Source: an uncultured Prevotella sp.
GTDB taxonomy: Bacteria > Bacteroidota > Bacteroidia > Bacteroidales > Bacteroidaceae
DNA: 64,000 nt
Assembly: GCA_900315545.1 (NCBI GenBank)
Contig: OMZM01000004.1
Coordinates: 62,001 to 126,000 of the forward strand
Reading direction: 5' to 3'
Below the pieces are notes generated by a model. It made no database searches, had not been told where the DNA came from, and saw nothing but the letters and a program-made list of their open reading frames with translations. Both the position numbers and the translations under genes were made by a program. Shown in pieces: positions 53,365 through 62,476 of the stretch (its first letter is position 1; each line of letters begins with the position of its first letter).

Positions 53365-56175
53365 ATGAAAAACATAGAAATATTAGGGGCAAGAGTACAC
53401 AACCTGAAAAACATAGACGTTACTATCCCCAGAAACAGTCTTACAGTCATAACTGGGCTGTCAGGCTCTGGAAAATCATCGCTGGCTTTCGACACGATAT
53501 ATGCTGAAGGACAACGCAGATATATAGAAACATTTTCTGCTTATGCACGCAATTTCTTGGGTGGACTTGAACGTCCTGATGTTGATAAGATAACAGGACT
53601 GTCTCCTGTTATCAGCATCGAGCAGAAAACAACAAACAAGAATCCACGTTCTACTGTTGGTACGACAACTGAAATATACGACTATCTTCGTTTGCTGTAT
53701 TCGCGTGTGGCAACGGCATACAGCTATGCTACCGGAGAAAAGATGGTGAAATACAATGAAGAGAAGATACTCGACATGATATGCTCTGAATACAATGGAA
53801 AGAAGATTTATATTCTTGCACCTCTTGTAAGACAGAGAAAAGGACACTATCGAGAATTGTTTGAGCAAATGCGACGCAAGGGATATCTGAACATACGGGT
53901 AGATGGCGAGATGTTGGAGATAACACGCGGCATGAAAGTTGACAGATATAAGAACCACAACATAGAAGTTGTAATAGATAAGCTGAAGATACCGGCTGAC
54001 ATCTCAAACGAACAAAAGACACGCATAGACAATTCTCTGAAGACAGCCATGCAGCAGGGCGATGGAGTCTTGATGATATACGATGCAGAAAGCAGTATAG
54101 TAAAGAACTATTCGCGCAGATTGATGTGTCCTACTACTGGTATGGCATATTCTGACCCTGCGCCCAACATATTCTCATTCAATTCGCCCGAAGGAGCATG
54201 TCCACGATGCAGAGGCATCGGAGTTATAAACGAAATAGATTTAAGTAAAGTCATACCAGACAGGAACTTGTCTATAAAAGACGGTGCTATCGTGCCACTG
54301 GGGAAATATAAGAACCAACTGATATTCTGGCAGATAGAAGCATTATTGCAACGCAATGGACTTGAGCTGAGCACGCCCGTCTGCAAAATACCCGACAGTC
54401 TGCTCGACGAAATACTGTATGGCGCCATAGGTAACATAAAGATATCAAAAGACATAGTACACACATCGACCGACTATTTCATTGAGTTCAATGGTGTAGT
54501 GAAATACCTTAGACAGATTATCGACAGCGACGATTCGGCAAACAGCCGCAAATGGTCAGAGCAGTTTCTTGCAACATGCACGTGCCCCGAGTGCAATGGA
54601 GCAAGGCTAAACCGCGAAGCATTGTCATACAGAATAGGCGACAAAAATATTTCCGACATTACCGCAATGGACTTGAATGAGTTGCGGGAATGGATAACAG
54701 CATGCAGCCAGTATCTTGACAAGCAACAGAAGAAAGTAGCCGCAGAGATTATAAAGGAAATAAGCAGCCGGCTTGACTTCATGCTAAACGTAGGACTCGA
54801 CTACCTGTCGCTTAACCGCACCTCTGCAAGCCTGTCTGGAGGCGAGAGCCAGCGCATCCGGCTCGCAACACAAATCGGATCACAGCTCGTAAACGTACTC
54901 TACATTCTCGACGAACCAAGCATTGGACTGCATCAAAGAGACAACCAACGCCTGATAAATTCACTGAAACAACTGCGCGACATAGGCAATACGGTCATTG
55001 TAGTAGAACACGATGAAGACATGATGAAAGCAGGCGATTACATTGTTGACATTGGCCCTAAGGCTGGGCGCAAAGGTGGTGAAGTGGTTTTTCAAGGTAC
55101 TGTAGATAAGTTGTTGAAGCAAAAGACTTTAACGTCGTGCTATCTCAATGGAGAGAAAAAAGTATTTGACACTCAAAACAATCGAAATGGAAACGGAAAG
55201 TCGATTGTGATAAGAAATGCATCAGGCAACAATCTGAAGAACATAGATGTGGAAATTCCGCTTGGGAAGCTCATTGTTGTTACCGGCGTAAGCGGAAGTG
55301 GCAAGTCGACATTGATAAACGAGACCCTGCAACCCATATTGTCAAAACACTTTTATCGTTCATTGAAACAGCCCCTGCCATACGAAAGCATAGAAGGAAT
55401 AGAGAATATAGACAAAGTAGTTACCGTCGACCAGAGCCCGTTGGGACGCACTCCCCGCTCAAATCCGGCAACTTATACCGGTGTTTTCTCCGATATTCGT
55501 TCCTTGTTTGTTGAACTTCCTGAGGCAAAGATACGCGGATACAAGCCAGGCAGGTTCTCCTTCAACGTTCGTGGCGGACGCTGTGAAGAGTGTGGAGGCA
55601 ATGGTTATAAGACAATAGAGATGAATTTTCTTCCTGATGTTTCAACGCCTTGTGAAGTTTGTCATGGCAAAAGATACAACAACGAAACACTGGAAGTAAG
55701 ATATAAGGGCAAGTCCATTGCCGATGTACTCGACATGACGGTAAATCAGGCTGTTGAGTTCTTTGAGAATGTTCCGAATATTCTCCGTAAGATAAAGACT
55801 ATTCAGGACGTTGGTCTGGGTTATATAAAGTTAGGTCAGCCGTCAACTACGCTTTCCGGCGGTGAGAGCCAGCGTGTCAAGCTGGCTACTGAATTGTCGA
55901 AAAAAGACACGGGAAAGACGGTTTATATCCTCGACGAACCTACTACTGGCCTGCATTTCGACGACATACGCATATTGATGTCCGTTCTGCAGCAACTGGT
56001 TGACAAGGGCAATACGGTTATAATAATAGAACACAACCTCGACGTCATTCGTCAGGCAGACCATATCATAGACATGGGGCCCGAAGGCGGACGACGAGGC
56101 GGAGAAATAGTTGACTGCGGAACTCCCGACGAGATACGCAAGCACCGAAAAGGATTTACATCACTATATATATAG
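53365..56175 (+). CDS. uvrA: UvrABC excinuclease subunit A
   Basis: This 936-residue UvrA is the canonical copy. It has Walker A motifs [14 protein letters not shown] and [12 protein letters not shown], signatures [12 protein letters not shown] and [12 protein letters not shown], then [21 protein letters not shown], and zinc pairs [17 protein letters not shown], and CEECGGNGY with CEVCHGKRY. With UvrB and UvrC it removes bulky DNA lesions. It is separated from the divergent paralogue by about 7 kb. It follows the T9SS cargo gene by 8 bp, which is unusual company, and ends before a terminator-like hairpin and repeat copy 5. Confidence 0.96.
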   Translation: MKNIEILGARVHNLKNIDVTIPRNSLTVITGLSGSGKSSLAFDTIYAEGQRRYIETFSAYARNFLGGLERPDVDKITGLSPVISIEQKTTNKNPRSTVGTTTEIYDYLRLLYSRVATAYSYATGEKMVKYNEEKILDMICSEYNGKKIYILAPLVRQRKGHYRELFEQMRRKGYLNIRVDGEMLEITRGMKVDRYKNHNIEVVIDKLKIPADISNEQKTRIDNSLKTAMQQGDGVLMIYDAESSIVKNYSRRLMCPTTGMAYSDPAPNIFSFNSPEGACPRCRGIGVINEIDLSKVIPDRNLSIKDGAIVPLGKYKNQLIFWQIEALLQRNGLELSTPVCKIPDSLLDEILYGAIGNIKISKDIVHTSTDYFIEFNGVVKYLRQIIDSDDSANSRKWSEQFLATCTCPECNGARLNREALSYRIGDKNISDITAMDLNELREWITACSQYLDKQQKKVAAEIIKEISSRLDFMLNVGLDYLSLNRTSASLSGGESQRIRLATQIGSQLVNVLYILDEPSIGLHQRDNQRLINSLKQLRDIGNTVIVVEHDEDMMKAGDYIVDIGPKAGRKGGEVVFQGTVDKLLKQKTLTSCYLNGEKKVFDTQNNRNGNGKSIVIRNASGNNLKNIDVEIPLGKLIVVTGVSGSGKSTLINETLQPILSKHFYRSLKQPLPYESIEGIENIDKVVTVDQSPLGRTPRSNPATYTGVFSDIRSLFVELPEAKIRGYKPGRFSFNVRGGRCEECGGNGYKTIEMNFLPDVSTPCEVCHGKRYNNETLEVRYKGKSIADVLDMTVNQAVEFFENVPNILRKIKTIQDVGLGYIKLGQPSTTLSGGESQRVKLATELSKKDTGKTVYILDEPTTGLHFDDIRILMSVLQQLVDKGNTVIIIEHNLDVIRQADHIIDMGPEGGRRGGEIVDCGTPDEIRKHRKGFTSLYI

Positions 56176-56213
56176 TTGTCTGTTACGTAACTTATTTATT
56201 ATATGTCAATACA

Positions 56214-56263
56214 TTAACCTTGACGGTACCTATGTGTAATTGTTAAGGTTAAGGTTGTTTTTT
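56214..56263 (+). terminator. terminator of uvrA
   Basis: The stem TTAACCTT (56214-56221)/AAGGTTAA (56245-56252) has a 23-nt loop and is followed by a T-run at 56258-56263. Confidence 0.55.
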
Positions 56264-56280
56264 ATGTCCTCCCTACAAAA

Positions 56281-56706
56281 ACCGTGCCAAAGTGAACGTA
56301 ATTTTATTTATGTGCGGAAATATATGAAAATTTTTGACAGGGAAAAACTCTCCAAATAGAATAAAAACTGGCTCTGAAAGTGTAAAAAACCGTTAATTTT
56401 ATGCTCGATACTAATTGTTAAAATTGTCAAAGAGTATCTTTGAGGCTCTTATTTCGCTTTTTTGGCTTGCCAGACATAGTGCACGAAATCCCCAAACACT
56501 ATGTTTGACATCCTCAAAGAGTGTGTTTGACAATCTCAAACATACTCTTTGACAATTTTAACATATACAATTCACACGCATAAACGATATATTCGTGGCT
56601 AAAAAACTGACTGTCAGGTGATTACAACAGTTGTCAAAATACGGGCGTATTTTGCCCCTCTGATTTCTAAAACGACTTTCGCGGGCATTCTCGCGACAGT
56701 AAACGG
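56281..56706 (+). repeat. dispersed intergenic repeat, copy 5 (type B)
   Basis: This copy begins CCGTGCCAAA and carries AAATTTTTGACAGGGAAAAA, the central inverted repeat with arms GTTAAAATTGTCAAAGAGTA and TACTCTTTGACAATTTTAAC, and the shared 3' block with ACGACTTTCGCGGG and CTCGCGACAG. It lies between convergent genes. Confidence 0.88.
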
Positions 56707-56768
56707 GAGAAAATTGATTAGTATTGTTTATGCAGAAAGTGTCCCTATATTCATATTGCTTGCATGTT

Positions 56769-58319
56769 TTATGCAAGTTTTTCAGCACATCTTTCTCCGT
56801 CGATGGCTGCCGATACTATTCCGCCGGCATAGCCAGCTCCTTCACCGCACGGATAAAGCCCGTTTATTTCAACATGTTGCAGCGTGTCCTTGTTTCTTAT
56901 AATTCGTAGCGGTGCAGATGTTCTTGTCTCCACACCTATTATTACTGCATCGTTTGTCAGGAAGCCATGACTTTGTTTTCCAAACTGTCTGAATGCCCGT
57001 TGCAGCCTGCCCGAGATACTTTCCGGCATCCAGAAATGCATCGGACTCGATATCAGTCCAGGCTGGTATGAACTTTTTGGAAGGTCGTAGCTGAGCTTGT
57101 TGTTTACAAAGTCTGCCATGCGCTGTGCCGGAGCCGTCTGCTTCATGTTAGCCTGCATCCAGCATTTCTTTTCCAATTCCTCCTGATATTTCATGACACG
57201 CAGGACGTCTTCTCCTTCCAGGTCTTCCGGTCGCAGTTCTACAACCATTCCGCTATTGCTCCATGCCGTATTTCTGTTCGATGGCGACATACCGTTTACG
57301 ACAACCTGTTCATTGCCAGTTGCAGCAGGAATGACAACGCCGCCTGGACACATACAAAAAGAATACACGCCTCTACCGTCCACCTGAGTAACAAAGCTGT
57401 ATTCCGCCGCAGGCAGATATTTTCCCCTTCCGGCATGTGAATGGTACTGAATTTGGTCAATCAGGTGTGCCGGATGCTCCAGGCGCACACCAACGGCAAT
57501 ACCTTTAGCTTCCATTGTGATGTTGTTGTGGTGGAGATATCTGTAAACATCGCGGGCGGAATGTCCGGTAGCAAGTATTACGCTCCCTTCTAATTCTCTT
57601 TCATCCCCACTCGTAAGTTCCTCAACGACAATGCCTTCTATACTGTTTCCTCTACATTTCAGTGAAGTCATTTTCGTCTGGAAATACACTTCGCCGCCGC
57701 AGCCGATAATAGTTTTCCTCATGTTCTCAATTACAGCCGGCAACCTGTCTGTGCCAATATGTGGATGAGCATCTATGAGAATATCTGTAGATGCACCGTG
57801 TTGGCAGAACACGCGCAGTATTTTCTCCACCGAGCCTCGTTTCTTTGAGCGCGTGAACAGTTTTCCGTCGGAATATGCTCCTGCCCCGCCCTCGCCAAAG
57901 CTGTAGTTGCTTTCGGTGTCTACCTTCTGCTGCCGGGCTATCTTGGCAATGTCATTCTTTCTCTCCCTGACATTCTTTCCTCTTTCCACTACTATTGGCT
58001 TAATGCCTAACTCAATCAGTCGCAGGGCTGCAAACAGTCCGGCAGGTCCGGCACCGACAACAATGGCGGGCTTGCAGTTGCTGACATCTCTATATTCAAT
58101 CCTCTCAAACGGTTCTTCGTCAGGTTGTTCGTTTATGTAAATTCTCACAGTCAGATTGACATACACCGTTCTGTGTCTTGCGTCTATGCTGCGCCTTATA
58201 ATCCTGACATGCTTTATGTCGTTCAGCCTTATTGCTTCTTCTTCGGAAATGTATGTTTTCAGATTGGCGATATCGGCAGCCACTTGTGGCAATACGCGTA
58301 TTTGTTTTTCCTTTATCAT
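56769..58319 (-). CDS. FAD-dependent oxidoreductase (COG2509-like)
   Basis: This 516-residue flavoprotein has an N-terminal alpha/beta region followed by the FAD-binding dinucleotide motif VVGAGPAGLFAALRL near 93, then FGEGGAGAYSDGKLFTR, ATGHSARDVYR and a C-terminal motif GLYPCGEGAGYAGGIVSAA. This is the uncharacterised NAD(P)/FAD-dependent dehydrogenase family. Its substrate is unknown. It stands alone, convergent with uvrA across repeat copy 5 and divergent from the lipoate ligase. Confidence 0.9.
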   Translation of the reverse strand: MIKEKQIRVLPQVAADIANLKTYISEEEAIRLNDIKHVRIIRRSIDARHRTVYVNLTVRIYINEQPDEEPFERIEYRDVSNCKPAIVVGAGPAGLFAALRLIELGIKPIVVERGKNVRERKNDIAKIARQQKVDTESNYSFGEGGAGAYSDGKLFTRSKKRGSVEKILRVFCQHGASTDILIDAHPHIGTDRLPAVIENMRKTIIGCGGEVYFQTKMTSLKCRGNSIEGIVVEELTSGDERELEGSVILATGHSARDVYRYLHHNNITMEAKGIAVGVRLEHPAHLIDQIQYHSHAGRGKYLPAAEYSFVTQVDGRGVYSFCMCPGGVVIPAATGNEQVVVNGMSPSNRNTAWSNSGMVVELRPEDLEGEDVLRVMKYQEELEKKCWMQANMKQTAPAQRMADFVNNKLSYDLPKSSYQPGLISSPMHFWMPESISGRLQRAFRQFGKQSHGFLTNDAVIIGVETRTSAPLRIIRNKDTLQHVEINGLYPCGEGAGYAGGIVSAAIDGERCAEKLA

Positions 58320-58432
58320 TGAATCAATATTGAAAATGTGCTACAAAAGTACGAAAAAACACTTAATCTTCATAATAAAAACAAAAAAGTAACATAATAT
58401 CTCAAATATTTTCCGAGATATTTCCAAAACTT

Positions 58433-58463
58433 TTTGCTGTTAGATAAATAATTACTAAATTTG
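58433..58463 (+). promoter_or_regulatory. promoter of the lplA-gcv operon (TTTG-N19-TAAATTTG)
   Basis: TTTG at 58433-58436 and TAAATTTG at 58456-58463 are exactly 19 bp apart. The lplA ATG is 40 bp downstream. No glycine riboswitch is visible in the leader. Confidence 0.8.
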
Positions 58464-58503
58464 CACGAAATAAAAACATATAGTCTAATACCAAATATAA
58501 AAT

Positions 58504-59475
58504 ATGGTTTACATCAGTTTGCCAGACATAAGTGAGCGCCGTCTCGTATTCTATCTTGCAATGGAAGAATACGTAGCACGACACATCAATGAAGAAGAGT
58601 GTTTTTTTATGTGGCAAAGTAAGCCAACGGTTATATTCGGACGCAACCAACTCATAGAAAACGAAGTTAACCTGGAATACTGTAAGCAGCACGGCATAGA
58701 GACCTACCGGCGTAAAAGCGGCGGCGGATGCGTTTACTCAGACATGAACAACATAATGTTTTCGTACATTGCAAAAGACGAGAATGTAAATATGACGTTC
58801 AATAAATATGTCAATCTTGTTGCCCTTGTATTGTGCAAGTTAGGCGTAGACGCCAAGCCGACGGGCAGGAACGATATTCTCATCGACGGCAAAAAAGTTT
58901 CAGGCAACGCTTTCTATCATGTTCCGGGCAGAAGTATTGTACATGGCACGATGCTTTACGACACCGACATGCAAAATATGATTGGGTCTATCACGCCAAG
59001 CGACGCTAAACTTGTCAGCAAAGGTGTGAAAAGCGTCAGACAGCATATTGCCCTCTTGAAAGACTATATATCGATTTCTATTGGCGACTTCATGGCGTTT
59101 GTACGCAAGAACCTATGCGACAGAGAGATTGCACTGAGCCATGACGACGTGAAAAAGATAGAAGAAATAGAAAAAGAATACCTTACCACCGAGTTTATCT
59201 TCGGCAACAATCCGAAATACACAAAGAATATAAAAGGCAGGATAGAGAATGTCGGCGACTTCGACATACGCATAGAACTCAAGAACAACGAGATAAAGAA
59301 AATCAACATGCTCGGCGACTTCTTTATAGTCGGCGACATTGACAAAGCTATTTTGTCGACATTAAAGGGCAAGCAACTCGACCGTGAAACGCTTGTCAGC
59401 GCACTACCTGAAAAGTTGGATGACACAATACTCAATCTAAAAAAAGAGGACTTCATCAACTTGTTAGTAGAATAA
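58504..59475 (+). CDS. lplA: lipoate-protein ligase
   Basis: This 323-residue ligase attaches lipoate to carrier proteins using ATP. The motifs RRKSGGGCVYSD, PTGRNDILIDGKKVSGNAFY and HGTMLYDTD are those of LplA, and the C-terminal accessory domain is present, so it should both activate and transfer lipoate. It heads the glycine cleavage operon, 35 bp before gcvT, and so supplies lipoyl groups to GcvH. This link between cofactor loading and substrate enzyme is evident from gene order. Confidence 0.94.
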   Translation: MVYISLPDISERRLVFYLAMEEYVARHINEEECFFMWQSKPTVIFGRNQLIENEVNLEYCKQHGIETYRRKSGGGCVYSDMNNIMFSYIAKDENVNMTFNKYVNLVALVLCKLGVDAKPTGRNDILIDGKKVSGNAFYHVPGRSIVHGTMLYDTDMQNMIGSITPSDAKLVSKGVKSVRQHIALLKDYISISIGDFMAFVRKNLCDREIALSHDDVKKIEEIEKEYLTTEFIFGNNPKYTKNIKGRIENVGDFDIRIELKNNEIKKINMLGDFFIVGDIDKAILSTLKGKQLDRETLVSALPEKLDDTILNLKKEDFINLLVE

Positions 59476-59510
59476 CTGATAACATAATATAAATTTAAAA
59501 GAAATAGAAA

Positions 59511-60602
59511 ATGGAAATTAAAACAACTTGTCTGCACGACAGACACGTAAAACTTGGAGCTCAGATGTCTCCATTCGCAGGTTTTGACATGCCTATTGTT
59601 TACTCATCTATCATTGAAGAACACAACGCAGTGCGTAATGCAAGCGGTGTCTTCGATGTTTCTCACATGGGAGAAGTGTCTATCAAGGGTAAGGATGCAG
59701 AGAAATATGTCAATCACATCTTCACCAACGACGTTACTGGTGCACCAGATGGACAAGTGTTCTATGGCATGATGTGCTATGAGAATGGTGGTACCGTTGA
59801 CGACCTGCTCGTTTATAAAATGGCAGAAAACGATTTCTTCCTCGTCATCAACGCTGCCAACATCGACAAGGATGTTGACTGGATGAAGCAGAACCTCGCA
59901 GGTTTCGATGTTGAGTTCAACCACTGCTCTGACTACTATGCACAGTTGGCAGTGCAAGGACCAGAAGGAGAGAAAATAGTAGAGGAAGTTCTTGGACTTG
60001 CATGCAAGGATATCGTCTTCTACAACGCACGCCGCGTAGATGTTGACGGCGAAACAATTATTCTCAGCCGTACAGGCTATACCGGTGAGGATGGTTTCGA
60101 GATTTATGGTTCTCACGATTTCATCATCCGCTGCTGGGACAAGCTGATGGCTGACGGTCGTTGCAAGCCATGTGGACTCGGATGCCGCGACACTCTGCGT
60201 TTCGAAGTTGGTCTTCCACTCTATGGCGACGAACTTTCTAACGACATTACACCAGTTATGGCAGGTCTCAGCATGTTCTGCAAGTTCGACAAGGAAGAAT
60301 TTATTGGCAAAGAAGCACTGCAGCAGCAGAAAGCTGAAGGTCCAAAGATGCGCGTCGTAGGTCTTGAGCTCAAGGACAAGGCTATTCCTCGTCATGGCTA
60401 TGCTATCGTTAAGGATGGCGAGACAATCGGCGAAGTAACTACAGGCTACAACAGCATCTCTACAGGCAAAAGCGTAGCGATGGCTCTCGTAGATGCACGC
60501 TTCGGCAAGCTCGGTACTGAAGTTGAAGTTCAGATTCGCAAGAAGACATTCCCTGCTGTTGTCGTTAAAAAGCGTTTCTACGACAAACACTATAAAAAAT
60601 AA
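59511..60602 (+). CDS. gcvT: glycine cleavage system T protein (aminomethyltransferase)
   Basis: This 363-residue protein is the tetrahydrofolate-dependent aminomethyltransferase. The start TTCLHDRHVKLGAQMSPFAGF is the family N-terminus; DVSHMGEV holds the folate-site Asp, and GYTGEDGFEIY and RDTLRFEVGLPLYG follow. It takes the aminomethyl group from GcvH and releases ammonia. gcvH follows after 58 bp. A long minus-strand open frame here is a codon-bias shadow. Confidence 0.97.
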   Translation: MEIKTTCLHDRHVKLGAQMSPFAGFDMPIVYSSIIEEHNAVRNASGVFDVSHMGEVSIKGKDAEKYVNHIFTNDVTGAPDGQVFYGMMCYENGGTVDDLLVYKMAENDFFLVINAANIDKDVDWMKQNLAGFDVEFNHCSDYYAQLAVQGPEGEKIVEEVLGLACKDIVFYNARRVDVDGETIILSRTGYTGEDGFEIYGSHDFIIRCWDKLMADGRCKPCGLGCRDTLRFEVGLPLYGDELSNDITPVMAGLSMFCKFDKEEFIGKEALQQQKAEGPKMRVVGLELKDKAIPRHGYAIVKDGETIGEVTTGYNSISTGKSVAMALVDARFGKLGTEVEVQIRKKTFPAVVVKKRFYDKHYKK

Positions 60603-60660
60603 TAACATTCACTATAGATAATTTTAATAAAACAATAAATTTTAAAACAGTAAAATAATT

Positions 60661-61044
60661 ATGGCAAAAGTAATTGAAGGACTCTACTACTCAGAGTCAC
60701 ACGAGTATGTTCGCGTAGAAGGCGACTTTGGTTTCATCGGTATCACTGACTATGCACAGCACGCACTTGGCAATATCGTTTATGTTGATATGCCTGAGGT
60801 TGACGACGATGTTGAAGCAGAAGATGATTTCGGTGCAGTAGAAAGCGTTAAGGCTGCAAGCGACTTGACATCTCCAGTCAGCGGTACAGTAGTTGAAGTT
60901 AACGAAGCACTCGAAGACACTCCTGAGCTCATCAACCAGGATGCATTTGCTAACTGGATCATTAAGGTTGAACTCAAAGACAAGGCTGAGCTTGACAACC
61001 TGATGGATGCAAAGGCATACGAAGAGTTCTGCGCTAAGCAGTAA
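60661..61044 (+). CDS. gcvH: glycine cleavage system H protein
   Basis: This 127-residue lipoyl carrier has the lipoyl-lysine Lys64 in GAVESVKAASDLTSPVSG. It shuttles the aminomethyl group between P and T proteins and is then re-oxidised by lipoamide dehydrogenase. Its length is normal. It lies between gcvT and gcvPA; a long perfect hairpin follows its stop. Confidence 0.97.
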   Translation: MAKVIEGLYYSESHEYVRVEGDFGFIGITDYAQHALGNIVYVDMPEVDDDVEAEDDFGAVESVKAASDLTSPVSGTVVEVNEALEDTPELINQDAFANWIIKVELKDKAELDNLMDAKAYEEFCAKQ

Positions 61045-61072
61045 TACTGGTTTACACTCATTTTACAATACA

Positions 61073-61114
61073 CGAATCAACACAGTATGGCTTGTAGATT
61101 CCTGTGTTGATTCG
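61073..61114 (+). other. 13-bp perfect hairpin between gcvH and gcvPA
   Basis: CGAATCAACACAG (61073-61085) and CTGTGTTGATTCG (61102-61114) form a perfect stem with a 16-nt loop. No T-run follows, so it is more likely an mRNA-processing or attenuating structure than a full terminator. Confidence 0.75.
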
Positions 61115-61142
61115 CGTAACCATTTAATAAAACAATAATACA

Positions 61143-62459
61143 ATGCAATATAAATTTTTCCCTCATACAGAGGATGATTTGAAAGAGATGCTTGCCAAAG
61201 TCGGTGTAAAGTCGCTCGACGACTTGTATGCCGAAGTGCCGGAGAGCATACGTTTCAAGGGCGAATACGATTTGCCTTCTGAGATGAGCGAAATGGAAAT
61301 ACGCCGTTTCTTCGACTGTCTCGGTAACAAGAACAAGCAGCTGACTTGCTTTGCCGGTGCTGGTGTCTACGACCACTACACTCCTTCAGTCGTACCAAAC
61401 ATCGTTGAGCGTTCAGAGTTCCTGACAAGCTATACGCCGTATCAGGCTGAAATCTCACAGGGTACACTGCACTATATCTTTGAATTTCAGTCAATGATGA
61501 CAGCGCTTACAGGTCTTGACATCTCTAATGCTTCTATGTACGACGGTTCCACCGCAACTGCCGAAGCAGTGATGATGGCAAAAGCCAACGCTAAGAAAGC
61601 AAACAAGGTATTGGTAAGTGCAACTGTTGACCCTAAAGTTCTGAAAGTTGTCAAGACTTACGCTCACTACAATGGTGTAGAGATAGAACTCATCAATGAA
61701 AAGGATGGCGCAGTTGACAAGGACGACATGAAAGCCAAGCTGACAGCCGGTGGTGTTGCTGGGGTTGTTGTACAGCAGCCAAACTACTATGGTGTCATCG
61801 AGGATTACAGTGGCGTTGCAGAAGCTTGCCATGAGCAGAAGGCACTGTTCATCATGAACAGCATAGCTGCTGACCTCGCACTGCTGAAGACTCCAGGCGA
61901 ATGGGGTGCCGACATTGCTGTAGGCGATGTTCAGTCTCTTGGTCTGCCAATGTCTTTCGGTGGTCCATACGCAGGCTATATGTGTTGCAGTGAAAAGCTC
62001 ATACGCAAGATGCCGGGACGTATTGTCGGTATGACGAAGGACAATCGCGGACAGCGTGCTTTCGTACTTACATTGCAGGCACGCGAGCAGCATATCCGTC
62101 GCCAGAAGGCTACATCGAACATCTGTTCTAACGAGAGCCTCATGGCACTGTTCGTTACTATCTACATGTCTGTCATGGGTAAGGAAGGCGTTAAGGAAGC
62201 TGCGCAGCGTTCTTTCGACGGTGCACACTATATGTGCGAACAGCTTGTCAAGACAGGCAAGTTCTCTCTTGCTTTCAACCAGCCGTTCTTCAATGAATTC
62301 TGCGTACGTTACAACGGAAACGTTGACGAGTTGCAGAAGCGTTTTATTGACAACGGCATTCTCGGAGGTGTCAAGGTTGCTGACGACTGCATCATGTTTG
62401 CAGTAACAGAAAAGCGCACTAAGGAAGAAATCGACAAGTTAGTTGAACTTACTAAATAA
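61143..62459 (+). CDS. gcvPA: glycine dehydrogenase (decarboxylating) subunit 1
   Basis: This 438-residue protein is the first half of the split P protein. It begins YKFFPHTEDDLKEML and has the family motif GAGVYDHYTPSVVPNI and QAEISQGTLHYIFEFQ. With GcvPB it decarboxylates glycine using PLP. The Gly-rich and metal-free pattern fits the alpha subunit. The gcvPB gene follows after 17 bp. Confidence 0.96.
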   Translation: MQYKFFPHTEDDLKEMLAKVGVKSLDDLYAEVPESIRFKGEYDLPSEMSEMEIRRFFDCLGNKNKQLTCFAGAGVYDHYTPSVVPNIVERSEFLTSYTPYQAEISQGTLHYIFEFQSMMTALTGLDISNASMYDGSTATAEAVMMAKANAKKANKVLVSATVDPKVLKVVKTYAHYNGVEIELINEKDGAVDKDDMKAKLTAGGVAGVVVQQPNYYGVIEDYSGVAEACHEQKALFIMNSIAADLALLKTPGEWGADIAVGDVQSLGLPMSFGGPYAGYMCCSEKLIRKMPGRIVGMTKDNRGQRAFVLTLQAREQHIRRQKATSNICSNESLMALFVTIYMSVMGKEGVKEAAQRSFDGAHYMCEQLVKTGKFSLAFNQPFFNEFCVRYNGNVDELQKRFIDNGILGGVKVADDCIMFAVTEKRTKEEIDKLVELTK

Positions 62460-62476
62460 TAGGGAGGAAGAAAGAT

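Noticed and set aside
58464-59510. Glycine riboswitch before lplA or gcvT
   Set aside because: The leaders are 40 and 35 bp, too short, and no tandem glycine-aptamer pattern is present.
59604-60608. 334-residue minus-strand frame opposite gcvT
   Set aside because: It is an antisense shadow of a certain gene and has no protein-like motif.
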